Notes under the pieces: model-generated | Database searches by the model: none | Told to the model about the DNA's origin: nothing | What the model saw: only the letters and a program-made list of their open reading frames with translations | In this document: positions 1-7,695 of the stretch, piece after piece | How the letters are laid out: every line of letters begins with the position of its first letter | How positions within the stretch are numbered: the first letter of the stretch is position 1 | NCBI RefSeq assembly: GCF_025127995.1 | Contig: NZ_JAHLYP010000019.1 | Coordinates: 61,177 to 125,176, forward strand | From: Synechococcus sp. CS-1332 | GTDB lineage: Bacteria; Cyanobacteriota; Cyanobacteriia; PCC-6307; Cyanobiaceae | Direction of reading: 5' to 3' | Length of the DNA: 64,000 nucleotides | Position numbers and translations under genes: made by a program

Positions 1-2070
1 GTCCACAACCACCACCAGGCGGAGGAGCAGCGCAGCGCCCTGGAGCGGCGGGGCATCGCCAGCCGGCTGGTGAGCAAGGCCGACGTCTTCGCCAGCCCGG
101 CGGCCACCGCCCTGCAGCGCCTGCTCGATGCCCTCGCCGATCCCGCCGATCCCAACCGCCTGCGGCTGCTGGCCGCCTCTCCCCTGCTCGGCTGGTCGGC
201 GCGGCAGATCGCCGCCACCGACGCGGCCGAATGGAGCGAGCTGGCCGGGCGGCTTCAGGCCCTGGCCAGGGATCTGCCCCACCAGGGACCGCTCGGGGTG
301 CTCTCCCAGCTGGTGGACGGCAAAGGCCTGGCCCGTCTGAGTGCCAGCGGCCGGTTGCTGGCGGATCTGCAGCAGGTGGCCGAACTGCTGCAGGAACGAC
401 TGCACGAGGAACAGCTGGCGCTGGTGGCCGCCGCCGACTGGCTGCGGCGCCTGCGGCTGGACCAGAGCCGGGCCACGGGCACCATCCCGGACTCCCATCA
501 GGCCCACAGCGACAAGGTGGACGAGGCGGTGACCGTGATCACGGTGCACCGCAGTAAGGGCCTGGAGTTTCCCGTGGTGGTCTGCCCCTATCTCTGGCAG
601 GCGGCCGGCACCCCTTCGGCCCGCGGGCACCGGGTGGGGATCCGCTGGCAGCCGCCCGGCAGCGCCGAGTCCCACCTCGACCTTCACCGGCGTCCCTCCT
701 GGGGCCAGGGGTGGCAGGCACTCCGCCAGCAGCGGCAGGCCGAACGGGCCGAGCGGGAGCGGCTGGCCTACGTGGCCGTCACCCGCGCCCAGCACCTGCT
801 GGTACTCGCCTGGGCGCCGGCGAAAGGCCAGCAGGCCAACCCCCTGTTCCCCTGGCTGTTTCCCGGCGAGCCCCTGCCCGATCCCGATGACGAGGCCTCC
901 GTCGCGGCCCATGGCGACGGGGAATGGCAGGAACGGCTGCTGGGGCAGATCGCCCAGCGATCGCTGGACCTCGATCTGCACCAGCCCACCGGGGAGCGGC
1001 CCGCCCACCGGAGCGTGCCGCTGCCCCCGGAGGCGATCGCAGCCCTGCGCTGCGGCCCTGTTCCCTTGCGCCAACTGGACACCGACTGGGGCCGCAGCAG
1101 CTACACCGCCTGGACCCGCGCCGCCCACGGCGCCGCGGTGTCGGTGGCGGCCCTCGACGAAGGCCGCGACACCAGCGATCCCAGCCCCAACGACGAGGCC
1201 CCGGAGGCTGGGGCCGACCAGTGGCCCGAGCAGGGCCCCCTGGCCGGCTTCGCCCGCGGAGCGGCCGCCGGCGACTGCCTGCACCGGATGCTGGAGCAAC
1301 TGGACTACCGCCTTCCCATCGATGCGGCGGTCAACCGGGAGCTGGTGGAGCGGGAGCTGCGCCGGGCCGGCCTGGAGGCCAACCCCCTGGAGCCGCTGCT
1401 GCTGGGGCTGGAGCTGGTGCGCCTCACCCCCTTCGGCGCTGAGCTGGGCTCCCTGCGCGTGGCCGACCTGGGGCCGGAGCGCCGACTCAACGAGATGAAC
1501 TTCGATCTCACCCTGGGCTTCGCCAGGGCCGCGGCCCTGGCGGCGGCCTTCGCCGACCACCCCGGCGGCGCCTTCGGTGCCGCCTATGCCGAAACCGTGG
1601 CGGCGCTGCCGGTGGCCAGCCGCGGCTTTCTCACCGGTTCGATCGATCTGATCTTCACCGCCACCGGGACCGACGGACAGGAGCGCTGGTGGGTGGCCGA
1701 CTGGAAAAGCAACTGGATCGGCCGGCGGGACGGGGAGGGTCGACCCCTGGCCTGCGGCCCCCGCCACTACGGCCCAGAGGCGATGGCCGCCCTGATGGCC
1801 CACAGCCACTACCCCCTTCAGGCCCATCTCTATCTGGTCGCCCTGCACCGCTACCTGGGCTGGCGCCTGCCGGGCTATGCGCCGGAGCGCCACCTGGGGG
1901 GCTACGCCTATGTCTTCCTGCGCGGCACCCCCGGGGAAGCGGGGGTGCAGGCCCTGCCCGGAGCGGTGCCGGGCCTGTTCGTGGAACGACCGCCCCTGGC
2001 CAGGGTGCTCGCCCTCGATAGGGCCCTGGGCGGCCACGCCGCGGCCGGACTCGGGGAGGGGGCGCCGTGA
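1..2070 (+). CDS. recB: RecB, exodeoxyribonuclease V beta subunit (3' part, cut by window edge)
   Basis: The frame is open from base 1, so this is the C-terminal ~689 residues of a larger protein. RecB is the 3'-5' helicase/nuclease subunit of RecBCD, which processes double-strand breaks. Visible are the late UvrD-type helicase motifs (VITVHRSKGLEFPVVV, then LAYVAVTRAQHLLVLAW) and the C-terminal nuclease domain with GSIDLIF, WWVADWKSN (the D-x-K metal-binding signature) and a following Q-x-x-x-Y-like segment (HYPLQAHLYLVAL). The stop codon overlaps the recD GTG start, as expected for a recB-recD operon. A GTG at 70 is internal and should not be taken as the start. recC is not in view and would be expected upstream. 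Confidence 0.95.
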   Translation, partial: VHNHHQAEEQRSALERRGIASRLVSKADVFASPAATALQRLLDALADPADPNRLRLLAASPLLGWSARQIAATDAAEWSELAGRLQALARDLPHQGPLGVLSQLVDGKGLARLSASGRLLADLQQVAELLQERLHEEQLALVAAADWLRRLRLDQSRATGTIPDSHQAHSDKVDEAVTVITVHRSKGLEFPVVVCPYLWQAAGTPSARGHRVGIRWQPPGSAESHLDLHRRPSWGQGWQALRQQRQAERAERERLAYVAVTRAQHLLVLAWAPAKGQQANPLFPWLFPGEPLPDPDDEASVAAHGDGEWQERLLGQIAQRSLDLDLHQPTGERPAHRSVPLPPEAIAALRCGPVPLRQLDTDWGRSSYTAWTRAAHGAAVSVAALDEGRDTSDPSPNDEAPEAGADQWPEQGPLAGFARGAAAGDCLHRMLEQLDYRLPIDAAVNRELVERELRRAGLEANPLEPLLLGLELVRLTPFGAELGSLRVADLGPERRLNEMNFDLTLGFARAAALAAAFADHPGGAFGAAYAETVAALPVASRGFLTGSIDLIFTATGTDGQERWWVADWKSNWIGRRDGEGRPLACGPRHYGPEAMAALMAHSHYPLQAHLYLVALHRYLGWRLPGYAPERHLGGYAYVFLRGTPGEAGVQALPGAVPGLFVERPPLARVLALDRALGGHAAAGLGEGAP

Positions 2071-3710
2071 GGGAGCCCCTCCACACCCCCCAGCCCTGGG
2101 CGGTGGCCCTCGGCCCCAGCCTGGTCGAGGCCCTGCCGCGGCTCTACGACACTCCCTGCGATCCCTTGATCGGCGAACTGATCAACGCCCTCACCGCGGC
2201 CCTGGGGCGGGGGGAACTGGAACTGAATCTGAACGGGCCACCTCCCGAAGAGGTGAGCGAGGCCTCCTGGCCAGATGACCATCGCAGGGCCTTGGCCGAC
2301 AGTCCGCTCTCCAGGGAGCCCGACGGCCCCCTGGCCCTGGAGGAAGGGCGGCTGCAGTGGCGCCGCTGGCAGCGGCAGCGGCAGGAGGTGATCGACGCCC
2401 TGATCGGCCGTGCCGGCGCCCTGGAGCGGCCGGCTGCCGGCGAGATGGCGGCAGTCCGGGACCTCCCCGAGCTGGCGGGCCTCGATGAGCTCCAGCGGCA
2501 GGCGGTGGCCGCGGTGCTGCGCTACGGGCTGGTGCTGCTGGAGGGGGGGCCCGGCACCGGAAAAACCAGCACGGTGTCCGGCATGATCGCGGCCCTCCGG
2601 GCCCGGGAGCCCGGAAGCCGCCTCCATCTGGCGGCACCCACCGGCAAGGCGGCGGGCCGCCTGGGGGCCGCCACCGGTGGCACCCTCCCCTGCACGACCC
2701 TGCACCGGCTTCTGGAGAGCCGCGGCGACCGTTTCGGCCGCCACCGCGGCCGCCCCCTCGACCTCGACCTGCTGGTGGTGGATGAGGTGTCGATGCTGGA
2801 TCTGGGCCTGATGGCCGCCCTGCTGGAGGCCCTGCCCGCCTCCTGTCGGCTGGTGCTGGTGGGCGACCCCGCCCAGCTGCCCCCGATCGCGCCGGGGGCC
2901 GTGCTCCAGGAGCTGCAACGGCCCGAGCGCCGGCGCCAGCTCGGGGGCGCCGCCATCACCCTGACCACCACCTACCGCAACGCCGGAGCCATTGCCGCGG
3001 TGGCCAGTGCCCTGCGCCGGGGACTCGCCACCGCGCCCGGCGGCGGCGCCACCGACCCGATGGCCACCATCCGACCGCTGCTGCAGGCGCTGCAGGCCAC
3101 CGACAACCTGCGCTGGCGTCCCTGCTCCCCCCGGACCCTGCCGGCGGAGCTGCTCGAGCGGCTGCGCCGCCACCAGGCCTCCCTGGCTCGGCTGGCGGGA
3201 CGCTGCCGGCCAGGCTCAACCAAGGGATGCCGTGACCTGCTCGCCGAGCGGGACCGGCTGCTGGTGATGGCCCCCCAACGCCAGGGCCGCTGGGGGCTGG
3301 AGGCGCTCCATCGGACCCTGCTGGGGGGACGACTGGATGGCGATCTGCAGGATCTGCCGGCGGGCACCCCCGTGCTCTGCCGGCGCAACCTGCCGGAACT
3401 GGACCTGGCCAACGGGGATGTGGGGCTGCTCGTGGGCGGGCCCGGGCCAACGGCGCGGCTGCTGTTCGGCGACGGCAACGGGGAGGTGATCTGGATCCAT
3501 CCGGGCCAGCTGGCTGGGGCGGCCGAACCCGCCCTGGCCCTGACAGTGCACAAGGCCCAGGGCAGTGAGGCCGAGGAGGTCATCGTGCTGCTGCCCAGCG
3601 GCGGGTCCCGGGATGGGCGTCTGCTGTACACCGCCCTGACCCGGGCCAGGCAGGAGGCCCTGCTGCTCACCGACGGGGAGACCACCCCCCCCGATCTGGA
3701 CACGGCATAG
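2067..3710 (+). CDS. recD: RecD, exodeoxyribonuclease V alpha subunit
   Basis: 547 residues, GTG start overlapping the recB stop by four bases (GTGA), so translation is probably coupled. RecD is the 5'-3' superfamily 1B helicase motor of RecBCD. Seen: Walker A GGPGTGKT (~160-167), Walker B LLVVDEVSML, LTTTYRN (motif IV-like), and the C-terminal ALTVHKAQGSEAEEV and LLYTALTRARQ motifs. Length and motif order match family RecD rather than the longer RecD2, which stands alone without recB. A recBD arrangement fits a complete RecBCD in this genome. Confidence 0.95.
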   Translation: MREPLHTPQPWAVALGPSLVEALPRLYDTPCDPLIGELINALTAALGRGELELNLNGPPPEEVSEASWPDDHRRALADSPLSREPDGPLALEEGRLQWRRWQRQRQEVIDALIGRAGALERPAAGEMAAVRDLPELAGLDELQRQAVAAVLRYGLVLLEGGPGTGKTSTVSGMIAALRAREPGSRLHLAAPTGKAAGRLGAATGGTLPCTTLHRLLESRGDRFGRHRGRPLDLDLLVVDEVSMLDLGLMAALLEALPASCRLVLVGDPAQLPPIAPGAVLQELQRPERRRQLGGAAITLTTTYRNAGAIAAVASALRRGLATAPGGGATDPMATIRPLLQALQATDNLRWRPCSPRTLPAELLERLRRHQASLARLAGRCRPGSTKGCRDLLAERDRLLVMAPQRQGRWGLEALHRTLLGGRLDGDLQDLPAGTPVLCRRNLPELDLANGDVGLLVGGPGPTARLLFGDGNGEVIWIHPGQLAGAAEPALALTVHKAQGSEAEEVIVLLPSGGSRDGRLLYTALTRARQEALLLTDGETTPPDLDTA

Positions 3711-4072
3711 GCACGATCTTCATTCATCGCCACACCGCATCAAGTGTCTACGAAAAGTGAACCGTTTGAGGCGGGCATCGGCCACGGATCCATACTCCGT
3801 CCATCGGCGCGGTACCCCGGGTCGAACTCTCCGGACCCCCTGCTCCAATAGTCTCCACCGCTGGGATTTCTCCCCTTCAGGGAGCCCCTCCATTCCTCCA
3901 GCCCCCCTCGAGGAATGCCCTCCTTCATCGTCAAGAAGGATCGGCCCGGCCCCGCCGGACACGGCCCCTCAGGTGCCCCGAGGTCGACAGGGACAACCCC
4001 CATGGATTCCCTGGCCCCAGGTGGTTCCGGTCAGTCTTTTCTCCATCCGACATCCCCACCCACAGGCGGCCG
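3711..4072. other. Intergenic region between recD and the cupin gene
   Basis: About 360 bases with no gene I can support; open frames here lack recognisable features. It begins with a 12-base word (3717-3728) that recurs in two other intergenic stretches. No clear terminator hairpin with a T-tract follows recD. Confidence 0.5.
3717..3728 (+). repeat. Dispersed intergenic 12-mer TCTTCATTCATC, copy 1
   Basis: Lies 6 bases after the recD stop. The same 12 bases occur at 17649-17660, 4 bases after the ClC stop, and inverted at 40333-40344. Copies 1 and 2 share 17 of 19 positions when extended (ACGrTCTTCATTCATCrCC). Function unknown. Confidence 0.5.
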
Positions 4073-4447
4073 TTGACAGCGTCCAGCACTGCGCGCGTCC
4101 ACCGTCCCTGGGGATGGTTCGAAACCCTGGCGACGGGCCCCGGCTACCTCGTCAAACGGATCCTGATCACGGCGGACCAGCGCATCAGCCTCCAGCGCCA
4201 CCAGCACCGCAGCGAGCACTGGGTGGTGGTGGCCGGAGCGGGAGTGCTCGAATGCGATGGCGATGACTTCGCCGCCTTACCCGGCGCCACCCTGTTCGTC
4301 CCCTGCGGTGGCGTGCATCGGGCGGCGGCGGGGGCGTCAGGCCTGGAAATCATCGAGGTGCAGCTGGGTGAAGAGCTGCGGGAGGACGACATCGAGCGTT
4401 TCAGCGATGATTACGGCAGGGTGGTAAAGTCTCATTTCAACCTTTGA
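4073..4447 (+). CDS. Cupin, C-terminal domain of type II mannose-6-phosphate isomerase
   Basis: 124 residues from a TTG start; the conserved part begins VHRPWGWFETL. This is the stand-alone cupin equivalent of the C-terminal isomerase half of bifunctional ManC/AlgA-type enzymes, which interconvert mannose-6-phosphate and fructose-6-phosphate. The metal-binding pattern QRHQHRSEHW (H-x-H...E/H) and a second histidine in PCGGVHRAA are present. Typical small cyanobacterial homologues have this length. No mannosyltransferase or guanylyltransferase gene is adjacent, so the pathway is not confirmed locally. The start is uncertain because only non-ATG codons are available. Confidence 0.85.
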   Translation: MTASSTARVHRPWGWFETLATGPGYLVKRILITADQRISLQRHQHRSEHWVVVAGAGVLECDGDDFAALPGATLFVPCGGVHRAAAGASGLEIIEVQLGEELREDDIERFSDDYGRVVKSHFNL

Positions 4448-4537
4448 GCAAGGGCAAGGCAGCCCGGGTGCAGGGCACCCATTTCCCACGGTCCACTGCC
4501 GGCCTGCGTTGAAGGATTCACCAGGCTTCAGCATCCC

Positions 4538-6445
4538 GTGACCCAGATCATTGACGGCAGCACCTTCACCGGTGCCGCCGATTCCCAGGCGGCCATCGAG
4601 CAGCCTCGCGAGGACGTAGTCCTCTCGTCCGTCGTGTCCCCCCAGGAGGACGCCCCCAGCAGCGACACCACCGATTCCGCTGCTTCCGCCGACCTGGAGA
4701 CAACACCGGCAACCGTGGTTCCCGAAGCGGAAACACCTCCCCCCATCAGCGCCTTCGCCGCCTTCGGCCTGCGCCGCGAGCTGCTCGACGGCCTGGCCGC
4801 CATCGGTTTCGAGGAACCCTCCCCGATCCAGAAAGCTGCCATTCCCGAGCTGATGCTCGGACGCGACCTGGTGGGCCAGGCCCAGACCGGCACCGGCAAG
4901 ACGGCAGCCTTCGGCCTGCCCCTGCTGGAGCGCCTTGATGCCGGGCAGCGCACCCCCCAGGTGCTGGTGCTCACCCCCACCCGCGAACTGGCGATGCAGG
5001 TGGCCGAGGCCTTCAACAGCTACGCAGCCTGCATGAAGGGCGTGAAGGTGCTGCCGATCTACGGCGGCGCCGATTTCCGTGACCAGATCCAGCACCTGCG
5101 CCGAGGTGTGCAGATCGTCGTGGGCACCCCTGGCCGGGTGATGGATCACATGCGCCAGGGCACACTCGACCTCTCCGGTCTGCGCAGCCTGGTGCTGGAC
5201 GAGGCCGATGAAATGCTCCGCATGGGCTTCATCGACGACGTCAAGTGGGTGCTCGAGCAGCTCCCTGCCGAACGTCAGGTGGTGCTGTTCTCCGCCACCA
5301 TGCCCTCGGAGATCCGTCGCATCTCCCAGAACTACCTCAAAGACCCGGCCGAGGTCACCATTCGTCAGAAGGCCGCCGACGGCCGACGCATCCGCCAACG
5401 CCACTTGGTGGTGAACGGGCCCCAGAAGCTGGAGGCACTTGAGCGGGTGCTGGAGGCCGAGGGCAGCGAAGGCGTGATCATCTTTGCCCGCACCAAGGCC
5501 ATCACCCTCACGGTGGCCGAGTCCCTCGAGCAGCACGGCTACGACGTGGCGGTGCTCAACGGCGACGTTCCCCAGACCCAGCGGGAGCGCACGATCGAGC
5601 GTCTGCGGGATGGCCGCGTCAACGTGCTGGTGGCCACCGACGTGGCCGCTCGTGGCCTCGACGTCGACCGCATCGGCCTGGTCATCAACTACGACATCCC
5701 CTTTGACGGGGAGGCCTATGTGCACCGCATCGGCCGCACCGGTCGGGCAGGCCGCAGTGGCGAGGCCATCCTGTTTCTGACACCGCGGGAACGGCGATTC
5801 CTGGGGGGTCTGGAGCGCGCCGTGAACCAGCCGATCGAGGCGATGGAGGTACCCGGCAACGCCAGCATCAACCAGCACCGCCTGGATCGCCTGCGCCAGA
5901 AACTCACCACCGCCCTGCAGCAGCCTGTCTGCAACCCGGAGGAGAGGGCCCTGCTCGGCGAGATCCTGCAACGGGTGGCCCTTGAGCAGTCGTGCAGTCC
6001 CGATCAGCTGGCCCTCGCGGCCCTGGAGCTGGGGCTGGCCGGCAAACCCCTGCTGCTCCAGGGTGAGGAGCGCTGGGGCCAATCCCGTCCCGGTGCCCCC
6101 ACCAGGGAGCGCGACCGCGACCGTGGCGATCGTGACAGGGAGAGGAGCGGGGATCGCCGCCCCTTCAGCGACCGCAACCAGGAACGCGGCGAGGACGGCC
6201 CCGAGGACAATATGGAGCGGTTCCGCATCGAAGTGGGCTGGCGGGATCGGGTCAAGCCCGGGAACATTGTGGGTGCCATCGCCAACGAATCCGGCCTCGC
6301 CGGACGATCGATCGGAAAGATCCGCATCTTCGATGCCCACAGCACCGTCGACCTGCCCAAGGGCATGCCTGAGGAGGTCTTCGCGGACCTTCGTCGCCTG
6401 CGGGTGATGAACAAGGAACTTCAGATCTCCCGACTGGGCTCCTGA
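4538..6445 (+). CDS. deaD: DEAD-box RNA helicase (DeaD/CsdA type)
   Basis: 635 residues, GTG start. ATP-dependent RNA helicase for RNA unwinding in ribosome assembly or mRNA decay, often cold-responsive in cyanobacteria (CrhR-like). Seen: an acidic ~65-residue N-terminal extension, Q-motif (EEPSPIQKAAIPE), Walker A AQTGTGKT (~114-121), PTRELA, DEAD at ~221-224, SAT in LFSATMPSEIRR, HRIGRTGRAGR, a charged Arg/Asp-rich linker (~520-555), and a C-terminal DbpA-type RNA-binding domain (from RFRIEVGWRDRVKP to the end). The DbpA domain favours DeaD/CsdA over RhlE. An Rbp gene follows 0.9 kb downstream, another cold-type RNA-binding function. Confidence 0.93.
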   Translation: MTQIIDGSTFTGAADSQAAIEQPREDVVLSSVVSPQEDAPSSDTTDSAASADLETTPATVVPEAETPPPISAFAAFGLRRELLDGLAAIGFEEPSPIQKAAIPELMLGRDLVGQAQTGTGKTAAFGLPLLERLDAGQRTPQVLVLTPTRELAMQVAEAFNSYAACMKGVKVLPIYGGADFRDQIQHLRRGVQIVVGTPGRVMDHMRQGTLDLSGLRSLVLDEADEMLRMGFIDDVKWVLEQLPAERQVVLFSATMPSEIRRISQNYLKDPAEVTIRQKAADGRRIRQRHLVVNGPQKLEALERVLEAEGSEGVIIFARTKAITLTVAESLEQHGYDVAVLNGDVPQTQRERTIERLRDGRVNVLVATDVAARGLDVDRIGLVINYDIPFDGEAYVHRIGRTGRAGRSGEAILFLTPRERRFLGGLERAVNQPIEAMEVPGNASINQHRLDRLRQKLTTALQQPVCNPEERALLGEILQRVALEQSCSPDQLALAALELGLAGKPLLLQGEERWGQSRPGAPTRERDRDRGDRDRERSGDRRPFSDRNQERGEDGPEDNMERFRIEVGWRDRVKPGNIVGAIANESGLAGRSIGKIRIFDAHSTVDLPKGMPEEVFADLRRLRVMNKELQISRLGS

Positions 6446-6455
6446 TTCCCTTCCC

Positions 6456-6472
6456 CGGCGTTCACAACGCCG
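6456..6472 (+). terminator. Hairpin between the helicase gene and the next ORF
   Basis: Perfect inverted repeat CGGCGTT-CAC-AACGCCG (7-bp arms, 3-base loop), 10 bases after the helicase stop and 7 before the next ATG. No T-tract follows, so it could be a weak terminator or a structure governing the small downstream gene. Confidence 0.5.
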
Positions 6473-6479
6473 ATCTCCC

Positions 6480-6803
6480 ATGCCTTCCCAGCAGCGGCCC
6501 CGTTTGCGCTTCCCCCGCGTCCTGCCAGCTCCTGGCTGGCTGAGCCTCAGCCTGGTGGCCTTGGCGGCCATCGGGCCAACGGGGGGGTCGGCGCAGGCGG
6601 CCTCCGGCCCCATCCTCGAGGTGGTGCGCTCGATCTGTCTGTCGGCCTTCGAGACGGAACTGGCCCAGTCCGGCAAGAAGGCTCCCGACGGGATGGCCAA
6701 CTACGCCTGCAGCTGCGTTGCCGACCGCATCACGAGTGGCAGCAGCATCGCTTCGGCCCGCAGCAGCTGCAAGGACGCCACCGCAAAGCGATACCCGATC
6801 TGA
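6480..6803 (+). CDS. Small secreted cysteine-containing protein, unknown function
   Basis: 107 residues from an ATG. A basic N-terminus, a hydrophobic stretch (WLSLSLVALAAIG) and an Ala-x-Ala-like site near residues 38-41 suggest a cleaved signal peptide. The mature ~65 residues hold four cysteines (SICLSAF, YACSCVAD, SSCKDA), consistent with an oxidised periplasmic or thylakoid-lumen protein. I do not recognise the family with certainty; short proteins of this pattern are common in picocyanobacteria. It follows deaD by 34 bases across a hairpin. Confidence 0.7.
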   Translation: MPSQQRPRLRFPRVLPAPGWLSLSLVALAAIGPTGGSAQAASGPILEVVRSICLSAFETELAQSGKKAPDGMANYACSCVADRITSGSSIASARSSCKDATAKRYPI

Positions 6804-6812
6804 TCGAGGCCC

Positions 6813-7016
6813 TCAGGCCCACATCCGGGTGACTTCCTCGCAGGCCATCACTTGGCGATCGCTGACCGTAAGCTGCTCCACGGCCGCGATCAGGGATATC
6901 TGGACCTCGTGGCTTTCGTTAGCCACAAGGACCTGGAGCAGGTCAAACAGATCCTGGGTTCCCAGCTCGCCATCTTCACGCCAGTTGAGGCACCAGGGGA
7001 CAGGGGCGGTTTTCAT
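6813..7016 (-). CDS. Small conserved-looking hypothetical protein
   Basis: 67 residues on the minus strand, ATG start at 7016, filling the gap between two plus-strand genes with no overlap. Soluble and acidic in the middle (LGTQDLFDLLQVLVANESHEVQISLIAAVEQL divided over two predicted helices). No known motif. Support is the clean position and protein-like composition; there is no functional evidence. Confidence 0.55.
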   Translation of the reverse strand: MKTAPVPWCLNWREDGELGTQDLFDLLQVLVANESHEVQISLIAAVEQLTVSDRQVMACEEVTRMWA

Positions 7017-7296
7017 GGGATCAGCTTAATCAGGGTTTGCTGACAATGGAGCGTCCTTGCCGATGGCGGCAAATTCTTCAGTATTGATTCGCTTCCGCTT
7101 CAAACTTCTCCATGGAGGTCCGGGCTTCGGTTGTAGGCTTCAAGGAATTCCATGCCGCTCGGGTTCCCCCGGCACGCACCGACGGCTCAGGCCCAACAGA
7201 ACCCGACCCTCTGGAAAGGTTCTGAGCTCCATGCCGACCGCCTGCTTTCCCTGGGTTTCCCGACACCGCAGGAATCCTTTCCAGCTTTTTCATTGA
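7017..7296 (+). promoter_or_regulatory. Long leader/promoter region upstream of the Rbp gene
   Basis: About 280 bases without a supported gene, upstream of the RNA-binding protein and between divergent genes (the minus-strand ORF at 6813-7016 starts next to it). It must hold both promoters. Long 5' untranslated regions are usual for cold-induced cyanobacterial rbp genes; no defined element can be marked from sequence alone. Confidence 0.35.
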
Positions 7297-7695
7297 ATGA
7301 CCATCTACGTCGGCAACCTCTCGTTCCAGGCTGAACGCGAGGACCTTCTCGATCTCTTCGGCCAGTACGGAGAGGTCCGTCAGTGCAGCCTTCCCCTTGA
7401 CCGTGAAACGGGGCGCAAACGCGGCTTCGCCTTCATCGAACTGGCCGATGATGCCTCCGAGCAGAAGGCCATCGATGATCTTCAGGATGTCGAATGGATG
7501 GGCCGGATGATCCGGGTCAACAAGGCCACACCCCGTGAAGGTGGCGGTGGCGGTGGCGGCGCTGGTGGCCGCTCCAGTGGCGGCGGCTACGGCGGTGGTG
7601 GTCGTCCCGGCGGTGGCGGAGGTGGCGGCGGCCGCTCCGGTGGTGGTGGCGGCTACGGCGGTGGCGGTGGCGGCGGAGGGGGCAATCGCTGGTGA
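7297..7695 (+). CDS. rbp: RNA-binding protein, RRM plus glycine-rich tail (Rbp family)
   Basis: 132 residues, ATG start. One RNA recognition motif fills residues 1-80: RNP2 IYVGNL at the start and RNP1 RGFAFIEL near 47-54. A glycine-rich tail (~82-130) with Ser, Tyr and Arg interruptions ends in NRW. Cyanobacterial Rbp proteins bind single-stranded RNA, and the glycine-tailed class is often cold-induced. The stop overlaps the GTG start of the ABC exporter by four bases. The GGT/GGC-repeat DNA of the tail makes long spurious frames on the other strand. Confidence 0.95.
   Translation: MTIYVGNLSFQAEREDLLDLFGQYGEVRQCSLPLDRETGRKRGFAFIELADDASEQKAIDDLQDVEWMGRMIRVNKATPREGGGGGGGAGGRSSGGGYGGGGRPGGGGGGGGRSGGGGGYGGGGGGGGGNRW

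Noticed and set aside
3757..4266. 169-codon frame across the recD-cupin gap
   Set aside because: Pro/Ser/Arg-rich and overlaps the cupin gene in another frame.
4337..6700. 787-codon minus-strand frame opposite the helicase
   Set aside because: Runs across two real genes and an intergenic hairpin; no domain content.
7540..7690. Tandem-repeat or CRISPR-like pattern
   Set aside because: It is the GGT/GGC-rich coding DNA of the Rbp glycine tail; no regular spacers.
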